From contig CAKAKS010000039.1 of the NCBI GenBank assembly GCA_916700875.1, positions 30,385,794-30,449,793 of the forward strand: a DNA stretch of 64,000 nucleotides, given 5' to 3'. Shown here piece after piece: positions 1-11,013 of the stretch (position 1 is its first letter; each line of letters begins with the position of its first letter). Below the pieces are notes generated by a model. That model searched no databases, was not told where the DNA came from, and saw only the letters and a program-made list of their open reading frames with translations. Both the position numbers and the translations under genes were made by a program. This stretch comes from Sebastes aleutianus. Its lineage: Eukaryota > Chordata > Actinopteri > Perciformes > Sebastidae.

Positions 1-1442
1 AGTATGCATGTGCTCAAAGGTGAATCTACAATGCAGGAGAGAGCCCCGGCAGCATTTTCAGCGAGACAGAAGGATGAAGTTTATTAAGCATGTGGCAGTT
101 AACACCCCCCAGTAGGGAGAGAACACTGCAGCTGATAAATAAATGTTGTCTTTACCAGCCCCTACCTCCTGTTATTTATACACCCGAGTCAACATTTCTA
201 TTAGGCATGAATAATGGCAACAAATGATTATCCCTGCTATGATCATTATGAATGCCTTGCTCTCGCCCTATGTATGAGCAATATTTCTCCAATTGTTATA
301 TAGATTACAAATGCTGGCAGGCCGGTAAATGAATTACATATCTAATTTGGACGTTTGCGCTTCGTGAAAGCTACTTTGTAATCAAGGACAGATCCCTCTC
401 GCTGGCTTGTATGAGAACGTAGAATCATCAGACTTCATTTGTGTTGTAAGCGTGGACGACTTGGGCTCACTTTGGGTTTTAATAATCCTCCATCTTTCAT
501 CTCCTACTTCAAATCAACAACAAAAATAACTAAAAATAGGTGTGAAGATTATTAAGGGTTGGAAAAGGCCACACAATCTCTAAGTCCCTGAACAACAGCT
601 ATGATTTAGCAGATTATGTTAAGGAAAACAGTTTGTCTTTTGAGGCAGGGAACTCTTGATCTGTGATGCCCAAAAGCATTGTGGAAGATGTGTATTAAAC
701 CAGCTCTAAGCCCCTCGAGAATCTTTAAAATAGACGAGTGTAAACCGTGCATAGTATGCTTATTCTTTGATCCCATACTGCATAGCTTTAAGGACCCTTT
801 ATTTTCTCTCTCTTTTACTATCTGTTCTTACATGTATGAATTTCAAAATACGTATTCCTGACCTTTCCCTAGAGATGTCGCAAGTGTTTACTGGAGCTTT
901 TAACACTGGTACATGAGCGTGAGGGTGCATATTTACACTATAATGATTTTTTCTCAGCCATTATCCAGTCAATTTGACGGTGGATTCAAGCCTCTGGTGG
1001 ACTATTAGAAAAGCTTTCAAGCTTTGTCGAAGGGTCTTACAGCATTGTAAAACATGGCGATAAGTGTTAGCGTTTGCTTTAGGTGGATTAATTTAATCAC
1101 TCACATGGCTACTCATTCATCTAGTAATGATTTTTAATAATTCGCCTCTCAAATAGATTATCTGAAGATTATCACCGCACACTAGTGTGAGTGCGTGTGT
1201 GTGTGTACTGTACGAATCCTCCCTGATGCATAACTACTGCTGTATGACCTTGATTTTGTCTTTCATTCTGTTAAAGCGATTACTTGCACTGCCTCTTTGT
1301 GCCTTTAACTTTCTCTGTCCACCCATTCTGTTCTTGGTAGCCTTCTAAAGTCTTACTTTCTCCATCATTCCTCCTTGTTTCTTTCTGTCCAGAATTTACA
1401 ACACTATCCTTTCCTTATTTATCTTTTTATTTTTCTTATATT

Positions 1443-1775
1443 TGTATGTATGCAACCCAATATCATGCCAAAGTGTGTAATAGACCCGCCTTTCTGCCAG
1501 AGGATAGCATGTCAGTGTCACATTTTGCTTCGCTGAGGTGTGAACATTACATGCATGTATGAAGGTGCAGTAGGCTACCAGCAGGGGGCAACAAAACAAC
1601 TTAGTTAGGTTTAGGAAAAAACGTCACAGTTGGGCTTAAAATAAGTGTGTAAAATACGTACGGAAACAACATAACATCAGTACGGAAAACACGTGACAAA
1701 CGTCACTATCACCGGTCTCCTGGTTGAAAATCCTGTGTTTGTTGGACCCATCCACCTCCCCTCCCATCCAACAAA
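1443..1775 (+). repeat. Interspersed repeat family A, copy 1
   Basis: It shares long stretches with 62565-62915: ACAACCCAATATCAT, gtaatag, ccagaggataacgtgtcag, taccagcagggggcaacaaa, ttaggtttagg, acggaaacaac, acgtgacaggcgtcac and ggtctcctggttgaaa. The tail, gttggacccatccacctccc, recurs at 63765-63787. The reverse complement appears at 11250-11545. I do not recognise the named family. It is non-coding and recurs about six times in the window. Confidence 0.75.
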
Positions 1776-1835
1776 AGCAATCTTTCTCCCTTTTTATTAC
1801 ATGGCTGTATTGAATACTTAGTATACGTATTGAAA

Positions 1836-1895
1836 CAGACCGTTGCTATGTATAGCAGACTGTTGCTATGTACAGCAGACCGTTGCTATGGGATA
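1836..1895 (+). repeat. Short tandem array, 3 x 20 bp
   Basis: Three consecutive units of 20 bp (cagaccgttgctatgtatag with one to five changes per unit). Confidence 0.85.
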
Positions 1896-1962
1896 TCAGA
1901 CTCTGGCGGATTGTTTTTGTGTCAAAATATTGATTGCTTAAGTAAGTAGCCATGTAATAAGA

Positions 1963-2105
1963 GGGATAATGTACAGCTAATGGGTCGTTGTTGTGAAAGA
2001 ATCCCCTTCGGGGCGATGACAGAACCCTCCACTTCGCGCTGGGGTGCGGCATCGCCCTGTCGGTGATTCTTTCACAACAATGACCGGCTCGCTGCACATT
2101 ATCCC
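1963..2105. mobile_element. Fold-back MITE with 56-nt terminal inverted repeats
   Basis: The left arm 1963-2018 begins gggataatgtacagc and the right arm 2050-2105 ends gctgcacattatccc. The arms are reverse complements with a few mismatches (core ttgttgtgaaagaatc). About 31 bp separate them. This is the layout of a small non-autonomous DNA transposon. I could not identify a clear target-site duplication. Confidence 0.75.
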
Positions 2106-2257
2106 TTACTTATTCTACGTCACTAGCTCTGAACGTAGCATATTCACATGGATGCATTTATAGTGCAGTCAGTACAGACTGCATGCTGTGAAAATTACTA
2201 CAATTACATGTCATTCACACGCCTTTTCCTGCAACCAGGCTTGTATAAATTATATGC

Positions 2258-2259
<2 letters not shown>

Positions 2260-2300
<41 letters not shown>

Positions 2301-2323
2301 TGTATATATATATATATATATAT
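2260..2323. repeat. (TA)n microsatellite, interrupted
   Basis: About 19 TA units, then cactg, then about 10 more TA units. It is self-complementary, located 170 bp upstream of cdh13 exon A. Confidence 0.95.
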
Positions 2324-2492
2324 GCAGTTGTTTTCACTGAGTATTATCCTCTTTGGTTTTAATTTGTTTAATTCAGTGTATTTTCTCTGTATCTCAACAT
2401 CATTGAAATGATTTGAAATTTAAATTTCTGGTCCATGTATTCATCTATATCTCACTTTTTAAACTCTGAATCACTGTGTGTTTATTCTCCAG

Positions 2493-2633
2493 ACACTACC
2501 GACCACAACATACGAGTTGGAGATTGTGGCCAAGGACATGTCAGGAAGTGAGGTGGGCTTAACAGGAACAGCCACGGCTACCATCACCATCACAGACAAG
2601 AACGACCATGCCCCCGAGTTCACACATCCGCTG
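2493..2633 (+). CDS. cdh13: cdh13 internal exon A (end of EC2, start of EC3)
   Basis: 141 bp, 47 codons, entering and leaving in phase 0. The acceptor is a tttattctccag tract ending at 2492 and the donor is gtgaga at 2634. The peptide starts TLPTTTYELEIVAKDM and contains GLTGTATATITITDKNDHAPEF. DKNDHAP is the DxNDN-type calcium-binding linker that closes one EC repeat and opens the next. The GLTGTATAT run and the H in NDH (classical cadherins have NDN) are what I recall of T-cadherin, so I assign cdh13 rather than cdh2 or cdh4. T-cadherin is a GPI-anchored, calcium-dependent adhesion protein and adiponectin/LDL receptor without a cytoplasmic tail. No upstream exon was found in 1-2492, so the previous exon lies outside the window. 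Exon numbering (about exon 8) is inferred from the general cadherin exon pattern. Confidence 0.93.
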
Positions 2634-3040
2634 GTGAGAAACATCCCTCTTTTTTCCTCGCTATACTTCTTTTGAAGGGTGAATTTTCTTTTTAGTCCCC
2701 TTGTTGCTCGCATGTAGCTTCTACAAACATGATGTGGGGAAAGGTGTGTTTGTTTACCCCTCCAGGGAGTTCAGAAGTCAGGGTCAGTTAGAGCTGATAG
2801 ATAGATAGACTGCATTTCCTCAAGGATACAGGTCACATCAACAGGGCAGATACTTCCCAATAGCAAGCTGGAACTGAGGTCTCCTGGTTGAGGAAGGGCT
2901 CTCTAACCAATTTGTTGGATTATCAAGACATGTGGTGAGTCCGTTCAATCACAATTACAGTCAAGTCTACTTAAATTTGTTTTCTAAATGATTTAGTAGA
3001 GAATATGACTTTAAAGTGACTGTTATTACTCTGCAGATTA

Positions 3041-4740
3041 CAAGCAAATTTCTTTGGTCCACTCAGATTGTAGATGGTCCCTGCTTGGCGGCGTACTTAC
3101 ATTACAATCATTGCCCCTCAGACAAGAGGTCACTTTTTTGTTGTGGAAATTGAATGTTTTGAAATGCTCTCTATTTGAAATGTTCTCTCTGGGGTGTGGG
3201 AAGGAGGTCGTAAGTAACTCTGATGACAAAACTTAGCCGAGATCCTTCCATCTGCCAGATGTCACCCCAGCTGACGTAAGCATCGTGGAAGTCCAAACCA
3301 CTCTTTCCAGCTTGTCCTTTGTTGATGGGGATTTCATACACAGTTAAAGGCCACATTAGTCTTGGTAGTATCCCAAACTGGAAGCACAACAGCTTGAGTT
3401 TCCCTGGCATCAAGGTCTTGTTGATGCAAGCTGTGTGTGTGTTGGTATTTTTTTTTATTTGTTCAAACTGCTCAGTGTCCCTCAGATTTGCATCATATCA
3501 TTGGCCCAAGTGTTTCACTGGCAGTTGGGACGGGTGTTCTGTCAGTATGAAATCTTTGATCCGTGACTTGACCTTTGACAATGGAGATGCTTTGGCACTT
3601 CTTGGGCTTGTTTCTTGGGGACAGTTGTCGTCAGTGTTGTTATATCGTCCACATGGGCTCATATAGGTGTCAGCCACTGACCAAACTTTAGCCATTTGTC
3701 TCCCACAACCCATTTCGAGGCTCTGATAATGAACTCAATTGCCATAGTGAAGGCCTACTTCCAGTGGTTGCCAAGCTGTGGTGAAGTCTGATGCTTGCCG
3801 GAACCTGAAAGAATTCAAAAGCAGTCCGCAGTTGGAGTTGAGGAACTGATCCATAGGCACTGGCCTGGTGAAGGAACACATACAGAAGACATACAGATCA
3901 TTTCCTTCTTTCTTAGCAGTCTGGATTTGATGCCATATGATGCTGGTATGTTCAAGGCATCCAGAGAAGCCTGCTATGCCAGTCTGTTAGATTGACATAT
4001 CAATGAAATTGTTTTGTTTCAGATGCTTTGCAAGTCTTTGCTCCAACACACTGAACAAGATGTTGCTGTCTGTCCTTAGAAGGTTTATTTGGTGAAACTT
4101 TTTGAAAGTGGTCAAATTATTTTCTTTTGGGATCAGCACCTTGCTCTTCTACAGGCTTCCGGGATAACTTGCTTTTCCCACACAACCCTCAGGTTTCTCC
4201 AGAGGAATTTTAGAACATCCTGGGCATTCTCATATACGGAACACCGTTAGGGCCTGGTGCAGATGCCGATCTTGCCTTCCTCAATGCCTCTTTCACTTCA
4301 CTTAGTTTGGAAGAGCTGATGTCAATTTGGTGTTTTGGGGGTGACAATGGTGGGACATCATCAGGGACAAATATCAGTTCATCTTTTAACTCATCTGTGT
4401 GGATGGTTTTGATGTGTCCTTCAACCTCCTCTTTTATGCTTTCAGGGATCAGCTTTTTCTTTTGCGAAGATGCCTTTCACAAACTTAAAGGGATCTTTGA
4501 AGAAGTCTGTTCTTGCCTTTTCCTTCTTTTGGCGTCGTTTCTCCATTCTCAACACAGTTTCAAGAGCCACTGTTTTAGGTCCTCTTGAAGGAGGTTGATG
4601 CCCCCCCTTTCTTCTGCAGTTGATTTATTCCACAGCTTCCTCAGGCGTCTTCTTTCTTTAACAAGTCGTTGGATTTCCTGAAGACGACAGGACTTGGTGG
4701 GGGCGGCTGTGGCTCGGAGATAGAGCAGTTTGTCCACCAA
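3041..4740 (-). pseudogene. Decayed LINE-type reverse-transcriptase ORF
   Basis: Read on the minus strand, several frames give pieces of one retroelement polyprotein in the right order: VKERRRLRKLWNK (near 4650), FFKDPFKFVKGIFAKEK (near 4470), SASAPGPNGVPY (near 4250, resembling an RT fingers motif), SGCLEHTSIIWHQIQTAKK (near 3940), ASAYGSVPQLQLRTAFEFF (near 3850, RT motif-A region), KLKLLCFQFGILPRLMWPLT (near 3360) and VIRVTYDLLPTPQ (near 3200). In-frame stops (for example just upstream of SGCLEH) and frameshifts break it, so no protein is made. I recognise the order of motifs from fish non-LTR reverse-transcriptase proteins, but the clade is not certain. Confidence 0.72.
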
Positions 4741-5030
4741 TCGGAAGGTCGGTAGCTCATTTCCCTCCGTTCACATGTCGAAGTGTCCTTGAGCAAGATA
4801 CTTAACTCCAAATTGTTCCCAAAGGCTGTGCCATCGGTGTGTGAATGAGTATTTAGATTAGATTCTGATGAGAAGGTGGCACCTTGCATGGCAGCCTCTG
4901 TTATTAGTCTTTACTACTGTATGAATGTGTGTGTGTGAATGGGTAAACGCTGACATGTAGTGTAAAGTGCTTTGAGTGGTCAGAAGACTAGAAAAGCACT
5001 ATATAAATGCAAGTCCATTTACCATTTTCC
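4694..5030 (+). mobile_element. tRNA-derived SINE (copy 1, degraded)
   Basis: The head, ggcggctgtggctcggagatagagcag, resembles a tRNA 5' half with a degenerate A box (tggctcggag). It is followed by a damaged B-box region (ggtcggtagctc), the body gtgtccttgagcaagatac, and a tail ending gaaaagcactatataaatgcaagtcc. The same body and tail recur at 21950-22224. It abuts the LINE fragment on its left side. Confidence 0.75.
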
Positions 5031-5699
5031 ATTTTATTTGGGGAGGGCAGGCATGTCTTTCCTGCTGAGTTGTTCCTTCACTTCAAACCAGTTCTTAACC
5101 TAGCACATAGGGACCTCTGTAACACATTATATAAAGCTCTGCGTAGTAATTTTCTTTGATTTGGATGTAATTTCTGAGCTTTGGCGTATTCAGGATATCA
5201 TTCTTCCATTGTTCCTTATGGGTCCTTAGTAGTTTACTTTGACAATATTTATATTACACTGCAAATTATTCCTGAAAATAAAATGTAAAGCAGAAAATTA
5301 AAATATTGCAGAAACGTCTCTTGACTGTGAGTAACTGTGTGCTCTGTCATAGTTAAAGTTCTTTTTGTTTAACCGTTCCTCTGTAAACTGGACCAGGCAG
5401 TTCCACAGACAAACTATTTCACATTTCTGCTTTACAAGACATGACACCCATCCCATGTCCCCTTCAACAGCCTGTAATAATTCCACCCGTACTACAGCAC
5501 ATGTCATGTCATACCAATCTGCTTCTCTGGGTTTCTCTATTTAACAGAAATACTGCTTTCATTTGCCAAAAAAATTCAATTACTTCTGCTTTGGCATTCT
5601 TTCAATCCGTTGTCAATCAGCTGCTCCCAATGACACTCGACACTTCCTGCCGATCAGGTTTATTGATTTTTGCCAAGTAGTTACATACATGATATTTGA

Positions 5700-6130
5700 C
5701 TCTGGTTATATGCAGCTCTCTCAATGTACTTGCACAGAATAGAAATAGCAGCTAGGAACAATAATGACTAACAATAAAATAAGAATGAAATAGTAAAATA
5801 AAATAAAATGTCTATACACATGTCAAGTATTCTGGAAGTTGTAAACAATACAACTAGTGCAAAGAAATAAATACTGGATGGAAATACAAGGACTGGATGA
5901 TTATGTACAGTATGCACATGTATACTGTATGTACAGTGATATTTATGTTGGCATGCAGTGATAGATGATATGTACATATTAAAAACAAATGTATTAAAGA
6001 CTGTAAATTATAATTTATAATGGTAGCAGTGAATATTTTGGTGTTAGAAGGTTATTGACAGCGTATGCCTGATTAAGTGTCCATCAGAGTGACGGTCTGA
6101 GGGATGAAACTGTTCTTGTGTTAATCCTCT
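5700..6130. repeat. Probable old LINE-derived or interspersed repeat
   Basis: The phrases gcagctaggaacaataa, gtgcaaagaaataaatac and cagagtgacggtctgagggatgaaactgttc resemble a repeat common in fish genomes. It is AT-rich and has no ORF. The family is uncertain. Confidence 0.35.
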
Positions 6131-8409
6131 TTTAGTCATCAAAATGCTTTTAATGTGAAACACCTGTGCAGGAAGTGTTAAGTTCCATTGACATTAACTT
6201 ATCACTTATCACAACAGCACAGTAGATGCTATTGGTGTTAATTAGTGAGTTAGGGCAGTATTTCTGTTGAAAAAGAGAAAGTCAAGGCAACAGATTGGTG
6301 GGTGTGACATGACTTTGTTGTTGTACAGATGGAATTAGTTCTGTGAAGAAAAACTACGGCAAGAATAAATTGAAACGGGAGCAGAAAGTCGCCTGCACCT
6401 CGCACACATACCGCCACCTACACATTTCACGTACATGTGTGTTTTCACCCACTCAGGACTTATCTAGCTCAGTGTGACCGTTCGCTTTGTCACATTATTT
6501 CTGTCCTTGTCTTGTAAAGGTAAAGCTCAGAAAATGTCCAGCAGAGATCACAGGGTGTGCATGAGTGTGTAAAGAACATATGTGACATGTATCAGTATAA
6601 CTGGGTGGTATGGGTGCAGAGGAAAGATAAGGGGAATCTGGGAGCAGGCGTGGGAGTAGATGTGTTATGGTTCAGTGATGGTTTGTTTAGTCAGCAATGC
6701 CTTAAGGCATTCGTGAAAAGCTAACAGACTCAACCGGTGCCTGGCAGTCATGCTATAAAATAAAACGTACATGTACAAAAAAAATAGCACACACTAAATC
6801 GCACCTATTGGCCGTTTGTGCCACCTCATGATGAATTTGTCAAAAGCTGCTGCAATGGCTGTTTTTTTTTCCCTCCTTCTCACCTTTGGAAGTGAGAAAA
6901 CACACAAAAAAAAGAATGAGGTGTCGTAGAAAAAGAGCCTCCGTGTGCCTTCAGGTGCAGTTGTAACACTGACTTGTGTTGTTCTTAATGGAAATGCCTG
7001 CAGCTGTTGTCAGGTTTTGAGACACATCACGCTTTGCCCCACTCAAACCAACCCTACAGCCCTCCCATGATGCATTGGGGTGTCAGGGGAGCTTGTAAGG
7101 AGCGCAGCTCAGATGTGAAATGTTACAGCTCAGAGGGCTCGGCGGGGCCGTGCAGAGTGCACCATGTCCGTGTCCCAGTTAATGTTCTCATTTCTCACTG
7201 GGAAGAGATCCGTTTAACGGTGTGGAGAAATGGAGCTTTTAAAAAACAAGTGTTTGAAGACGCTAATCTCCCCGTATAAATCCTCTACCCTCCACTCTCC
7301 CTGACTGCCTCCAACCTGCCCATGAATCAGCTCTGACCTCTCAGATGACCGCCATCACATTGTGAGTGTGCTTGCGAGTGCGTTATCCGCGCCGGGTTTG
7401 AGTCAGCACCAGCTCTCAAGTTTTCACCGTATAAATTATTCAACTAAATATTCAAGTCTTTTCATAGAACTTTCCAAAATCCCTTCCTTCAGAAGAATCT
7501 CGAGTTGTCTTTTTCTGAAGACACCACCTCCTGCAGACGAGATGTAAGCTTTAAAATCTCCTCCTCCAGCTTGTTTTCAGGATTCAAGCAGAGAAAGATA
7601 GAGAGAAGGATAAAAAGATGAGTAGAACGAGTCCAACATAGAAGGAAAGAGAGAGAGAGTAAAAGAAAAAAAAAAATGAATGTTCAGGAAGTGAGTTACT
7701 GCCTGCTATTATTCATTAAATCCAGTCTAGCTGGGCTTTATGAGTTGACATTTGTTTGAATTCAGCAAACATAATCCCCACGTAGGGTGCCTCTGTTTTC
7801 CCTCAGACCTACCTACCACAGCTCTATGCGCAGAGACAGCTATTCATAGCTTGTGAAGTCTTTGCCTCAGACCACCACTCCACTCTCGCGTACATCCTCA
7901 GATCAGCCAGCAGGGAATCTGTTCTCCTTTTTCCTCCCTAATTCATGTCTCTGCATTGAAGTTGTTGAAGTTATACTTCATGTAAAAGAATTATAAAACA
8001 AGTGAGCATCACTTTTCGTGCATTGAGAAGGAATAATGATCAGCTCCTGAATATGCTTTACAGTATATGCTGTCATTAGCTGTAGTTCCTCTCGTTATGT
8101 GATCAACTAGTTTGGAACCACAAGTTCTTGCACTGATTTGTTTTCCTTGTGTTATTTTGAAAATTATTATCAAGGAGCTTCTTGTATTGTAGAGCCACAG
8201 TAGTATGTTGAGAGAAAGTGGTACACTGTAGTATAAGCGCCATAACTCTCATGCCATTCAAATGTTTTGTTGAAGATTTTTCTAATTAATTCAATTCAAC
8301 GAAGCTGTAAAATACTTTTGTCAGAGTATAATAAAGAATACAGTATAATATCAATAATGAATAACATTTGTAGACTAGTCAGAACAAACACTATGGATAT
8401 ATAATGATT

Positions 8410-8880
8410 TATTTATTGTCATCAAGCAAGCAAGCAATCAAGAACTCTATTGTCATTATGCCATCATAACAAAATTGCAGTTGCGTCAACCTCAAATGGT
8501 GCATTGTATTAAAAGACTCCTCACATATTTACAAGGAATAAATAAGGCACAAATGAGACACAAAAGTGTAGAATCTGAGCAATTTAAGTACAAAAGTATA
8601 AGCAATATGAGTATAATATAATAAAGCTAAAATACAACTAACGAGTGTGCAAACATCTGCAAGTCCAGTAAGGAGTCTTGTCAGACTGAAGAGATGTTTG
8701 AGGTCAGTAGTGCCACAGCTTTTGGAAAGAAGGATGCTCCAGTGATGGCAGCTCAATACCAACAATGTCCTGTGCAGGTTTCACAACATGCTGGAGGACT
8801 TTAAAGCAGCTCCTCAGTAGAGAAAAGCTGCTGTATGCTGCAGTACGACCTTCACTGATAATCACTGATGCAATATTGCA
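8410..8880. repeat. Probable interspersed repeat remnant
   Basis: It runs from caagcaagcaagcaatc (a short 4-mer array at 8424-8440) to tggaggactttaaagcagctcctcag. It is similar in style to 5700-6130. The assignment rests only on general resemblance. Confidence 0.3.
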
Positions 8881-9299
8881 ATAAGAACATATGGAAAATG
8901 CATAAACCCTTTCATAAAAAGATGTAAGAATTAGCTGAGCACCATGCCAAACTGCCAGTTCTTTTCTCCTTACTGAATTATTTTTTCAGGATGGATGATT
9001 CAGTGTAATCTATCTTCCATTTTTTAACATCATAAGCTAAGGTATCCTTTCTTAGTATGAAATTTATTACATTTTGCTTCTGTAGGGGATTGGTCTCTGA
9101 CCTGATTAATTTTTATAGCGAGGTTCTAATCCTGTTTTTATGAGGAGGAGAAAAAAAATGATATGGAATCCCTTGGAAGCTGTGTCGTCTGAAAGGTCAG
9201 ATATGTGTGTTCCTGTAACGAAGATGAATATTTCTCCTGATGAATTGTATCTGCCAATCAAACCTTAGGTTGTATAATCTCCATGTGTTTACTTGTGTG

Positions 9300-9625
9300 C
9301 TGTGTTGAATTTGAGCCCAGGAGACCGGTGTTCATGTTCCATTTGAAAGTAAACATTGATTTATTTGTCATAACTTTCGTACTTAAGTTACAGCACTTCC
9401 GGAGTCATTTGACCAAACCACGATCTTTCCTAAAGTTATCTAAGTAGTTTCTGTCACATAACTTCTGTACTTAAGTCACGGCACTTCTGGTGTTATTTAA
9501 ACCCACACCACAATCTTTTCCTAAACCTAACCAAGTAGTTTGTTGCCTTAGCCTAACCTAGTCAATCTATTCCTAAACCTAACTAAGTAGTTTTATTTTG
9601 AAAAGACTGTAGCGGAAATTGGCAC
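9300..9625 (+). repeat. Family-A-related repeat with two 88-bp tandem units
   Basis: Units beginning at about 9369 and 9457 share cataact-t-gtacttaagt, cagcacttc-gg, ccacgatctt, cctaaa and taagtagttt. A third phrase, cctaaacctaactaagtag, follows. The opening gagcccaggagaccggtgttc matches the family A module. Confidence 0.65.
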
Positions 9626-9983
9626 ATGCGTCACGTGATGCTGGATATTCATAGGAAAAAGCACAAAAAAGACGTTGTTGAAAGTCGTCACGGAAAAGAA
9701 AGGGAAATTTGTGTCTATGTACGCAAATCTAATAGATTCAATTTCATGTCTATTTCCTGTACTGCTGTGTGACTGTGTAGTGATATTACTACTAGTGTTG
9801 CTCACACTGTATCGGGGATCTTCTGTGGACATTGTTAATCTTGTGGGCCAGTTGATGGTATCAGAGCAGACGCTGGCATGCCCTTGTCTTCTTCCACACT
9901 GCGCACCTTTTTGCCCTTCACGTCTCTCTTCCTCCTCTGTTATATATACTGATCCTCCCTTCATTTTCTTCCTCTGCGCTTGC

Positions 9984-10012
9984 ACTCCTCCTCTCCTCTC
10001 CTCTCCTCTCTG
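9984..10012 (+). repeat. (TCTCC)n tract
   Basis: About five CTCCT/TCTCC units. A second, shorter run lies at 10197-10214. Confidence 0.9.
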
Positions 10013-10550
10013 CTAATTCAACGCCATGTCTGACTGGGGCTATTTCCCCCAGCTTCTCATAACAAGGCCATGATGGACCTTATCACTCCTGTCACTCAAA
10101 CTCCCTGACAGCCAGTCTGTGTTTTTTTTTCTCATTCAATTTTGCGCTCTTTCTCCGTGCTTGGCTGTCTTTCTGTCTGCTTCCCCCTTCTTCTTCCTCT
10201 CCTCTCCTCTCCTTTCCTTCCCTCCCTCCTCTGTGATGACCAGGAGAATATGCTCAGCCTGCAATCCATCTGTCCCGCTGATAAAGACGTTAGCGGTGAT
10301 GGGTGTAGCACTAGGCGCAGGGCAGCAGGGCCCTGTCAGCGCCGGTCTGTCTCGGGGGATGGCTAACGGGTGTCAAGGATTAGTCCGGGCCTTGCATGAT
10401 TGCTTCACTAGCTCTGAGATACACACGGTGCTTACCCTGGGTGATACGGTGGCGTAGTTGGCCAGAAATCTCTGTCACAAAGAGGAAGGAATGGGAAAAG
10501 GATTTGTGCACTCTATGTTAGGTTAGGGGCAAAGAAGGACGAAGGTACAT

Positions 10551-10552
10551 GC

Positions 10553-10591
<39 letters not shown>

Positions 10592-10592
10592 C
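10551..10592 (+). repeat. (GT)n microsatellite
   Basis: About 20 GT units with one TT interruption. Confidence 0.95.
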
Positions 10593-11013
10593 ATGAGTGG
10601 ATGTGTTATTCGACACATAAAATGCAGGGATCAGGTTAGAGTGAGATGTGGTGAGATATAAAATGTCCTTGAAACTTTTGCAATCCGAAATTTTATTATG
10701 TTGGTCAGCTCTTACTTTTACCGTAGATAAAGAATCATATTTAGAGAATAAAAAAAAGGTCTCTTGCCAAAGCATTTCTGATCCACGCGTAAGATCATAT
10801 TTGCATACATTTGCAAATATATTTCATTCTACATTTGCTCAGTTATGTCATCATCCGGTATTTGACAATGGTCATTTTTATTACTTCATGTCAAGCAAGC
10901 GTGCTGCATGAAACAGGTAATCCATGAAGGGTATACAGTATTACCAGGTCATTTTATTCAGATGTGGTGTGTGATGCATCTTCACTCCCCCAGTCTCTAA
11001 TGATATGTTTCCG

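Larger units (their letters stand above)
1..2492 (+). other. cdh13 upstream intron (3' portion)
   Basis: No coding exon is recognisable. Positions 1-480 look like unique, repeat-poor sequence with several AT-rich homeobox-like words (aatgaattacatat, ttaataattcgcc further on). They could be conserved non-coding DNA, but this cannot be judged without alignment. 480-1440 holds nothing I can name. The remainder contains the repeats listed separately. Confidence 0.75.

Noticed and set aside
3319..3666. 115-codon plus-strand ORF
   Set aside because: It is the antisense shadow of the minus-strand reverse-transcriptase remnant.
9593..9985. 130-codon minus ORF and 113-codon plus ORF overlapping it
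   Set aside because: Both overlap a repeat and pyrimidine-rich tract; no family features.
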